From contig JALEPE010000048.1 in NCBI GenBank assembly GCA_022766795.1, positions 1 through 30,881 of the forward strand: 30,881 nucleotides of DNA, written 5' to 3'. A program made the position numbers and the translations under genes. This stretch comes from Helicobacter sp. GTDB lineage: Bacteria > Campylobacterota > Campylobacteria > Campylobacterales > Helicobacteraceae. The notes beneath the pieces were generated by a model. It did no database searches and was not told where the DNA came from. It was given only the letters and a program-made list of their open reading frames with translations. Every line of letters starts with the position of its first letter. The stretch's first letter is position 1. Shown in pieces: positions 24,835 to 30,881 of the stretch.

Positions 24835-25911
24835 TCACCCATTACGCATTGGGATACTTTTAACCTTATCTGAATATTTTTGTCTAAATTTTTTGATATT
24901 TTCCTTTGCGACTTTTTGCATATCCTCCACCTTATCAAATTCATCTAAAATTTCTTTACCAAGCAGTGTTTCAATCGCGTCTTCACGCGTTACAACGCCA
25001 TAGAATTGCCCATATCTATCCTGCACGACAAATAACTGCTCGCTTTGAGCTATAAAAAGATTAAGTAAATTCAGCACCGATAAATTAAAAGGCACGACAT
25101 ACACCGGGCGCACAAACTCGCTAATCTTTTGTGTAGAATTTGCCTTAGAATCCTGCTTAAGCGCAATCTCTAAAAGATCCTGTGTACGCACCACTCCAAT
25201 CACAGAATCCACATTTTCACCATACACGGGAATGCGTGAGAAATTATAAATATCCTTATTTTCAAGCACTTTTTGCAAAGTATCGTTATAACATAACGAA
25301 AATACTACGCTTCTAGGTGTTAAAATGTCAATGGCTTGATAGTTTTTGAGTTTTAGTAAATTTTCTATGATAAACTCTTCGCGCATTGAAATTGAGCCAC
25401 TTTGATGTCCTATTTGGCTAGCCGCTAGAATCTCATCGCGGTCAATAGAAAGGCTAGAACTCGTTTTCACAAAGTGTGTAATAAGCTTAGCAACCATCAC
25501 AAAAGGAAATACGATTTTTAAGAGATAATGAATGCTAATTGCAACATAGGGAGCTAGATTTTTCCAATAAGTTGCACCAATGGTTTTTGGCAAAATCTCG
25601 GAGAAATAAATTAAAACAATTGTTAAAATCGCAGCACCTAAAGCCTGATAATCTAAACCATAAAGGCTTGCAACTTGAATCCCGACACCCGTAGCAGCCG
25701 CCGTTGTCGCAAAGGTATTTAACACTAAAATTGCACCTTCTGCATCATCTACATTATCCTTTAACTTCTTGAGATAGCCCCCTACCTTTGGATTTTGCTT
25801 TTCAAAGCTTGCCACAAATGAAGGCGTAATAGACAAAAACACCGATTCCATAATAGAACAACAAAAGGTAAAAACAATCGCAATTAGACAATAAATCACT
25901 AAAAGAACCAT
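24835..25911 (-). CDS. CNNM/CBS-domain membrane protein (CorB/CorC-like), copy 2
   Basis: 358 aa, ATG 25911 with SD GGGGA in the 9-bp gap after the upstream paralogue. N-terminal DUF21/CNNM domain (residues 1 to about 150) has four hydrophobic segments with VLNTFATTAAATG and SEILPKTIGATYW, the latter containing the family E-x-x-PK motif. Two CBS repeats follow (about 195-320), starting near DILTPRSVVFSL, and a basic tail ends in VKSIPMRNG. There is no C-terminal CorC transport-associated domain. Family members (CorB/CNNM) are linked to Mg2+ export; older records call them haemolysins. Mg2+ export is inferred from the family. Confidence 0.85.
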   Translation of the reverse strand: MVLLVIYCLIAIVFTFCCSIMESVFLSITPSFVASFEKQNPKVGGYLKKLKDNVDDAEGAILVLNTFATTAAATGVGIQVASLYGLDYQALGAAILTIVLIYFSEILPKTIGATYWKNLAPYVAISIHYLLKIVFPFVMVAKLITHFVKTSSSLSIDRDEILAASQIGHQSGSISMREEFIIENLLKLKNYQAIDILTPRSVVFSLCYNDTLQKVLENKDIYNFSRIPVYGENVDSVIGVVRTQDLLEIALKQDSKANSTQKISEFVRPVYVVPFNLSVLNLLNLFIAQSEQLFVVQDRYGQFYGVVTREDAIETLLGKEILDEFDKVEDMQKVAKENIKKFRQKYSDKVKSIPMRNG

Positions 25912-25920
25912 ACAAATCCC

Positions 25921-26883
25921 CTAAAATTTCTGTAAATTGCCCACACCAAGTGCTGCATTTATCGCATCTTCTAGTGCAACGACACCAACAACGCGTTTAT
26001 CCTCCACCACCAAAAAGAGATGCTCTTTTTGCAAAATAAACTTCTCCAATAAATCCAAAATACCCATTTGGGATTCTACTTTTGTAATATTTTTAGAAAT
26101 TGTTTTTAGACTCTCCTCCTCGCCACCCTTTAGGCACTCGCTTAAAATACGCTTTTTAAATACAAAAAAATAAATTTTGTCTAGCGATTCTGCATACAAA
26201 GGAATCCTAGAATATTTATGCGTATTTGGAATCGCAAGTGCTTCTTTAATGCTTAAATTCTCATCCAAAGCAAAAATTTTATCCTTTGGCGTCATAATAT
26301 CTTTAGTTTTGAAGTTTTTTTGCAAAATTAAATGCTCTAAAATATCGCCCTCTAATTCATTAATGGAACCACTTTTCTCACCTAAATCCATAATCGCTAA
26401 AATTTCATCACGGCTCATTTGGGTGGTATCTTTATGCTTAAACAAATGTGTAATAATGCGTGAAATATACACAAAAGGAAAGGTTAAATAATACAAAGCC
26501 AAAATACAATAGGACATTGGAGAGACAAGTATTTTCCAATAAGTTGCACCAATAGTTTTTGGCAGAATCTCGGAAATATACAAAATGCACAGAGTCATAA
26601 ACATCGCAATAAATCCCTGCCAATTCTGACCAAAGACTTCCACTGCTTGCGCACCAACTCCTGCCGCACCCACCGTATTCGCAAAAGTATTCACGACTAG
26701 AATCGCACCCACTGCGTTGTCAATATTTGTTTTAAGATATTTTAAAATCTTACCGCTTTTAGGATTGGATTTTGCATAGCTCTCCATAAACGATGGCGTA
26801 ACAGAGAGTAAGGAAGCCTCCAGCACCGAACAAATAAAGGAAATCACAATCGCCAACAAAAAATAACCCACCAAGGCAACCAT
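25921..26883 (-). CDS. CNNM/CBS-domain membrane protein (CorB/CorC-like), copy 1
   Basis: 320 aa, ATG 26883, SD GGAG. It has the same architecture as its downstream neighbour: DUF21/CNNM membrane domain with VVNTFANTVGAAGVGAQ and SEILPKTIGATYW, then two CBS repeats (about 195-315) beginning near DIMTPKDKIFAL. It lacks the 40-residue basic tail of copy 2. The identical SEILPKTIGATYW blocks and order of domains show that the two arose by tandem duplication. Divergence elsewhere is large, so the duplication is old and the proteins may form a heterodimer. A TAATAT at about 26912-26917 on the minus strand could be the promoter. Confidence 0.85.
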   Translation of the reverse strand: MVALVGYFLLAIVISFICSVLEASLLSVTPSFMESYAKSNPKSGKILKYLKTNIDNAVGAILVVNTFANTVGAAGVGAQAVEVFGQNWQGFIAMFMTLCILYISEILPKTIGATYWKILVSPMSYCILALYYLTFPFVYISRIITHLFKHKDTTQMSRDEILAIMDLGEKSGSINELEGDILEHLILQKNFKTKDIMTPKDKIFALDENLSIKEALAIPNTHKYSRIPLYAESLDKIYFFVFKKRILSECLKGGEEESLKTISKNITKVESQMGILDLLEKFILQKEHLFLVVEDKRVVGVVALEDAINAALGVGNLQKF

Positions 26884-27219
26884 TAATACTCCAACAGAAT
26901 AATTAAATCGTGAATATTACCATAAAGGTGATGTGTTTATGTCATTACGCTATCATTATTTCGTAGTATTTTATTAAAAAGTGCAAATATCCGATGTATA
27001 CCGTCTCATCTTTGGAATAATTGCCGTGATAATGTAGATTTAAAGACATAGAATTATTGGGTATGATTGCACCCAAATCCACAAATTATAAGATGATAAT
27101 CACCAAATATCCACCCCGCTTCCACATAAGTTTGACAATTAGGATTCCAATTCCTACCCCAAGCCACAGCCGCACGCTTGTATGTCAATCTGTATGCACA
27201 CCATAGTATCACGCATACC
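26884..27219. other. Spacer between CNNM operon and ruvB with a possible gene remnant
   Basis: 336 bp lacking a firm gene. A minus-strand frame (27236-27054, TTG start inside ruvB's end) encodes 60 residues, including WGRNWNPNCQTYVEAGW and several Cys and Trp. No SD or proper start is seen. It may be the tail of a decayed secreted protein or chance. The rest is AT-rich spacer. Confidence 0.35.
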
Positions 27220-28221
27220 CTAAAATAAACTCCCAATTTCCCGAAAGGAAAATAACTCGTAAGTTTTTTGCGTTGCGATTCTGCCTCTTGCGGTGCGCTC
27301 TAGGTAGCCATTGACAAGCAAATAAGGCTCAATCACATCTTCAATCGTCCCCTCATCTTCACTCATCGCCGCAGCAAGTGTGCTAAGCCCAATCGGGCGT
27401 CCGCGATTCTCACAAATAATTTTTAAGAATCGTAAATCTAACTCATCAAACCCGTGTTCATTCACACCCAATTCATTCAAGGCGTATTGTGTGCGCTCTT
27501 TTGTAATCATTGCTTCCTCTGCAACCTCCGCAAAATCCCTCACGCGCTTGAGCAGTCTTAAAGCAATTCTTGGCGTTCCGCGTGAGCGTTTAGCAATCTC
27601 TAATGCGCCCTCATCGGAACATTCCTTTTGTAGCTTCACAGAAGCGATTTTCACAATACGCGCTAACTCCTCTTGCTCATAAAACTGCATACGAAACTGC
27701 ATTCCAAACCTATCCCGCAAAGGGTTGCTAATCATTCCCGCGCGTGTTGTCGCCCCAATGAGTGTAAAACGCGGTAAGTCAATTTTAACCGTCTGTGCAG
27801 CAGGTCCGCTCCCGATAATAATATCTAGCCTAAAATCCTCCATTGCTGGATACAAAATCTCCTCAATGGCTGGGCTTAAACGATGAATCTCGTCAATAAA
27901 TAAAATCTCTCCGTCGTTTAAATTGGTTAGAATCGCCGCTAAATCTCCTGCTTTTTCAATCATCGGCGCAGCGGTTACCTTAATAGAAGTTTGCATTTCT
28001 GCACTAATAATATGCGCTAAAGTCGTCTTGCCAAGACCGGGGGGACCAAAAAGCAAAAGGTGGTCTAACACATCTCCGCGCTTTTTTGCTGCTGCAATAA
28101 AGACTTGTAAGTTTTTCTTTAGCTTCTCTTGCCCGATATAATCGTCCCAACAAGTTGGGCGAAGCCTAATGTCCTCTTCTTTCTCTAGGGTTAATTTTTC
28201 AATCTCTACAATGCGTTCCAA
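27220..28221 (-). CDS. ruvB: Holliday junction branch-migration helicase RuvB
   Basis: 333 aa, TTG start at 28221 aligned with the H. pylori N-terminus, with SD GGGGGAG (28224-28230) overlapping the panB stop. AAA+ motor: Walker A at residues 59-67 (GPPGLGKTT), Walker B with D110-E111 (LFIDEIHRL), then ATTRAG and PLRDRFG, the sensor and arginine-finger region. The C-terminal winged helix ends with GTIEDVIEPYLLVNGYLERTARGR, typical of RuvB. RuvB hexamers pull DNA through RuvA-bound Holliday junctions during recombination repair. ruvA is not in the window. Pairing with panB is conserved (H. pylori HP1058-HP1059). Confidence 0.96.
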   Translation of the reverse strand: MERIVEIEKLTLEKEEDIRLRPTCWDDYIGQEKLKKNLQVFIAAAKKRGDVLDHLLLFGPPGLGKTTLAHIISAEMQTSIKVTAAPMIEKAGDLAAILTNLNDGEILFIDEIHRLSPAIEEILYPAMEDFRLDIIIGSGPAAQTVKIDLPRFTLIGATTRAGMISNPLRDRFGMQFRMQFYEQEELARIVKIASVKLQKECSDEGALEIAKRSRGTPRIALRLLKRVRDFAEVAEEAMITKERTQYALNELGVNEHGFDELDLRFLKIICENRGRPIGLSTLAAAMSEDEGTIEDVIEPYLLVNGYLERTARGRIATQKTYELFSFREIGSLF

Positions 28222-28229
28222 ATCTCCCC

Positions 28230-29036
28230 CTAATAACTTTCCTGTTCATTTGGAAAAGCACCACTTTTGACATCTTTAACATATTGACGCACACCCTGAC
28301 GCAAAAGCTCCACACCCTTTAAATATTGACGCACGAATTTGGGCTTAAATTCCTCAAAGAATCCAAAGGCATCACTCCACACTAGCACCTGCCCATCTAC
28401 ATCTGCTCCACTCCCGATTCCAATCACCGGAATCCCAACGCTTTGCGTGATTGCTTTCGCCGCCTCTGCCCTCACCCCCTCTAGCAAAATGCTAAATGCG
28501 CCCTTTTGTTCAATGTCTTTTGCAAGTTTTATGAGTGATTCCACACTTTCTTGTGTTTTTCCCTGCACCTTGTATCCTCCCTCACTGCGGACGAACTGCG
28601 GCTTTAATCCAATGTGCGCCATTACTGCGATTCCATTTTCTACTAGTATTTGAATACTCTGAAGCCCCTCAAATCCAACTTCTAACTTTATGGCTTGCGC
28701 TTTTGTTTCCTTGTAGATTTGGATTGCGGATTGCAATGTCCTTTCTGGTGTTGTCGTGCTACCAAAGGGCATATCGCAGACGATTAAACTACTTTTTGCA
28801 CCCCTGCACACGGCTTTTGTGTGGTAAATCATCTGTTCTAAAGTCGCACTGAGTGTGTCGCTCTCTCCAAAAAAACTCATCTGCAAACTATCGCCCACCA
28901 AAATCATATCCACTTCGCCATCAAAGATTTTTGCCATTAACGCATCATAAGCGGTAAGCATTGTGATTTTTTCCACGCCCTTTTTTTTGAGAATCTGTGT
29001 TGTTGTCATAGATTTTATTGTGTTTTGTATGCTCAT
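28230..29036 (-). CDS. panB: 3-methyl-2-oxobutanoate hydroxymethyltransferase PanB
   Basis: 268 aa from ATG 29036, with GGA 6 nt upstream. An upstream ATG at 29099 would add 21 poorly conserved residues and would overlap the ssrA promoter. PanB makes ketopantoate from alpha-ketoisovalerate and methylene-tetrahydrofolate, the first step of pantothenate synthesis. VGDSLQMSFFG (metal- and substrate-binding Asp), KLEVGFEG, HIGLKPQ and the catalytic Glu region LLEGVRAE are present. It is a TIM-barrel decameric enzyme. It overlaps the SD of ruvB, so the two are co-expressed. A divergent promoter region is shared with ssrA. Confidence 0.93.
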   Translation of the reverse strand: MSIQNTIKSMTTTQILKKKGVEKITMLTAYDALMAKIFDGEVDMILVGDSLQMSFFGESDTLSATLEQMIYHTKAVCRGAKSSLIVCDMPFGSTTTPERTLQSAIQIYKETKAQAIKLEVGFEGLQSIQILVENGIAVMAHIGLKPQFVRSEGGYKVQGKTQESVESLIKLAKDIEQKGAFSILLEGVRAEAAKAITQSVGIPVIGIGSGADVDGQVLVWSDAFGFFEEFKPKFVRQYLKGVELLRQGVRQYVKDVKSGAFPNEQESY

Positions 29037-29089
29037 TTTCATTCCATTAAAATTTTTAGCTAATTTTACTATATTTTCTTTTTTTATGA

Positions 29090-29095
29090 TATAAT
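29090..29095 (+). promoter_or_regulatory. ssrA -10 box (TATAAT)
   Basis: A perfect TATAAT lies 17 bp before the first base of mature tmRNA, behind a T-rich tract (29079-29085). It implies a short 5' leader removed by RNase P. Confidence 0.7.
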
Positions 29096-29112
29096 CCAAA
29101 CCTTTAATTTTC

Positions 29113-29484
29113 GGGGCTGATTAGAATTTCGACAGGATTTGAATTTCTTTAGTTGCATACCGACTTGTGCTAAGTCGTAAAACTGGTTCATAAATATAAA
29201 CGCAAACAACGCGAATTACGCTCCTGCTTACGCTAAAGTTGCGTAAGTTTAATTAGCTTTTGGAGCTGTTCTTAGTTAGGATTCTAGCTACTCTCTTAAG
29301 AACATCATTCTAGCTAGATGCACTTTGTGCTACCAAACGCAAGGTTAAGATTTAGGTTGCCTTTGTTAAAGTGTTTTTGGAAGTTCTCTTTAATAAAGAA
29401 AGATTTAAAATCCAAGCAAGTATGTAAATCAATTATTGCGGATTTGAGTTTTGGACTGGGGTTTGATTCCCCACAGCTCCACCA
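29113..29484 (+). ncRNA. ssrA: Transfer-messenger RNA (tmRNA)
   Basis: 372 nt. The 5' end GGGGCUG pairs with CAGCUCC before ACCA at the 3' end (one G-U), giving the tRNA-like acceptor stem with CCA encoded. The T arm near the 3' end includes GGTTTGATTCCCC. The tag frame starts at GCA 29202 and ends at TAA 29244-29246, encoding ANNANYAPAYAKVA, closely similar to the Helicobacter tag. tmRNA with SmpB frees ribosomes stalled on broken mRNA and marks the product for ClpXP. In H. pylori it is essential for ribosome rescue. The sequence is one-piece, not permuted. Confidence 0.96.
29202..29246 (+). other. tmRNA proteolysis tag reading frame
   Basis: Fourteen codons read A-N-N-A-N-Y-A-P-A-Y-A-K-V-A then TAA. 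With the alanine carried by tmRNA, the tag is 15 residues. The terminal -KVA differs from the -KAA end of C. jejuni and gives a ClpXP-type hydrophobic end. Confidence 0.85.
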
Positions 29485-29604
29485 AATACAACTTCTTAAA
29501 CTTTTAAATCTTAATGTTTCATTTTAGGATTGCATAAAATTCCTTAATCTCTATCATAATATTAGCTAGTGTAGAATTATAAAAACAATGCAAAAAGGAA
29601 AGCT
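29485..29604. promoter_or_regulatory. Spacer ssrA to chemoreceptor, with candidate -10 elements
   Basis: 120 bp. CATAATAT (about 29555) and TAGAATTATAAA (about 29571) are -10-like, either of which could drive the receptor gene. No strong terminator follows ssrA. Confidence 0.35.
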
Positions 29605-30881
29605 ATGTAGAATAAACTCTCTGTTGGTAAAAATTTACCTGTATCCAAGTCGTCATTGCCGTAGTTATTTTAATACCGTTTGTATGGTTTGTCCAATCTA
29701 CAATGGCAAAAACAACACAAGAGCAAATCAATCTCCAAATCAATCAATTTGCTTCCATAATGAATGGGAATTTTGATGTTATCTCTAACCAAATTCTCCA
29801 AGAAAGTAATAATTCTCTAGCGTTTTTTGAGAGTAACTTTTCAACAATTTATGGTGAAAACAAAACAGATAGTTTTCAAATTGGCGAACATACACTCCTA
29901 GAATCTAAAAATGTCCCAAGCCTATATTATAATGGAATCAATCTTGTTGGCAATATAGATTTAGTGGATAATTTTTCAGAACTCACAGGAGGTGTCGCAA
30001 CAATTTTTGTTAAAAGTGGAAATGAATTTGTCCGCATTAGCACTTCTTTGAAAAATGAATCAGGCAATAGAATGGTTGGCACTTCTATTAATAGTTCCCA
30101 CCCCGCTTATGGAGAAATGGTGAAAGAAAATCCAACAATTTTTCGCGGAAAAGTGCGCCTAGCAGGAAAAGATTATATGTCCATTTATAGACCTATTGTC
30201 AATAATAACCAAACCATCGGGATTCTATTTGTGGCTTATAGTTTAGAAAATCTTTACAAAAATATTTTTGATAAATTCAATAATATTCGGTTGGGAAAAA
30301 ATGGAAAAATTATTGTATTGGACAAAACTAACAATCAATTTATCGTTGGTCAAACAGGGATACCTAGTGATTATGCGTATTTAAAAGACTTGCAACCCAA
30401 CACCGCAATCACATACACAATCAACAATGAGAAATATCAAAGCTATATCAACTATAACCAAACATTGGATCTGTATATTTTAGCAGAGATAGCAACATCA
30501 GATTTCACAAAATCCAATAATCGCCTAGAAGCAATGGTGTTAGCTGGAATTTTTGTAATATTCTTCATCTTACTTGCAGCCTCTTACCTGCTCATTAAGT
30601 ATTCCTTGCTAAGCCGAATTAATGGTATTTCTAACTTATTATTTGATTTTCTAAAATACATCAACTATGAAACAAAAACCGCCCCAAAACTTACAAAGCC
30701 TAAAGCAGAAGATGAAATTGGAATGATGCGGTTGGCAATTAATCAAAACATTCAAAACATCCAAAAAGGCTTAGAACAAGATTCCAATGCTATTAAGCAA
30801 TCTGCAGAGACAGCTAAAGCAGTAGAAAATGGAGACTTAACAGCAAGAATCATAGAGAATCCTCACAATCCACAACTCGTA
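29605..30881 (+). pseudogene. Methyl-accepting chemotaxis protein gene, 5' end broken, 3' end beyond window
   Basis: An SD (AGGA, 29596-29599) 5 nt before ATG 29605 marks the normal start, but codon 2 is TAG. After NKLSVGKNLPV the reading leaves frame at about 29643, where a 1- or 4-nt loss is inferred, and continues in the next frame to base 30881 without a stop. That frame encodes membrane helix 1 (VVIAVVILIPFVWF), a periplasmic sensor resembling Cache_3-Cache_2 (VGNIDLVDNFSELTGGVATIFV, GKDYMSIYRPI), helix 2 (about 30535-30600) and the start of a HAMP region. The signalling domain is off the window. An in-frame ATG at 29703 lacks an SD and would lose helix 1. Sequencing error is possible but needs two errors. 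Confidence 0.75.

Noticed and set aside
29113..29484. tmRNA 3' end as an integration site
   Set aside because: Phage elements often insert at ssrA, but no duplicate of the 3' end was seen in the window and the following gene is a chemoreceptor.
29318..29527. 69-codon ORF inside and past ssrA
   Set aside because: It lies within the structural tmRNA sequence, which explains it fully; only the 14-codon tag is translated.
29588..29776. 62-codon ORF starting at ATG 29588
   Set aside because: It is out of frame with the chemoreceptor body and its product has no receptor features; it arises because the receptor start is broken.
1..30881. CRISPR arrays and tRNA genes
   Set aside because: No regularly spaced direct repeats and no cloverleaf other than the tRNA-like part of tmRNA were seen.

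Overview
The window looks like a chromosomal segment of a non-pylori, probably enterohepatic Helicobacter (Campylobacterota). The evidence is low GC content, a Helicobacter-type tmRNA tag, the fabG-acpP-fabF-accA and panB-ruvB gene orders known from H. pylori, the nadK-recN-rqcH cluster, and a Cj-DLP1/DLP2-type dynamin pair. MetE, which H. pylori lacks, and a CsgG-family lipoprotein argue against H. pylori itself. The species call is inference from reading; no search was run.

Layout. (1) Positions 1-2681, minus strand: a phage head module (probable scaffold, major capsid protein, small beta-rich head protein, then a coiled-coil protein cut by the window edge). It meets host genes directly, with no portal, terminase or integrase on the host side. 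(2) 3018-8597, plus: an overlapping operon of an MFS transporter and two different dynamin-like GTPases. (3) 8688-14383, plus: a tightly packed run of a J-domain protein, a membrane-anchored OmpA-like protein, NAD kinase, RecN, an RqcH/FbpA homologue and a small acidic protein. (4) 14741-17011: metE behind an extremely AT-rich leader with two dyads. (5) 17115-18641: an outer-membrane beta-barrel gene whose ribosome binding site lies in an 11-bp inverted repeat, followed by yaaA. (6) 18690-23240: the fatty-acid block fabG-acpP-fabF-accA plus an HI0933-family flavoprotein. (7) 23241-24679: a degenerate region with an intergenic repeat of the TTGTCATTGCGAG type, a small membrane ORF, and a CsgG-family lipoprotein gene broken by one frameshift. 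(8) 24835-26883, minus: two tandem CNNM/CBS membrane proteins. (9) 27220-29036, minus: panB and ruvB. (10) 29113-29484, plus: ssrA (tmRNA). (11) From 29605: a chemoreceptor gene with a stop at codon 2 and a frameshift in its first membrane helix, running off the window.

How the genes work together. Two bacterial rescue routes for stalled ribosomes (tmRNA and an RqcH-like protein) are both encoded here. The fab genes supply acyl-ACP synthesis from malonyl-CoA (accA) through elongation (fabG, fabF, acpP). The dynamin pair probably acts as a hetero-oligomeric membrane tether, as described for Campylobacter jejuni.

The least explained features are: the MFS-DLP1-DLP2 operon; the J-domain/OmpA-like pair fused into the nadK-recN-rqcH operon; an exact 23-nt sequence shared in inverted orientation between the phage/host junction and the repeat region 20 kb away; the sequestered Shine-Dalgarno at 17099-17109; and the broken chemoreceptor start.
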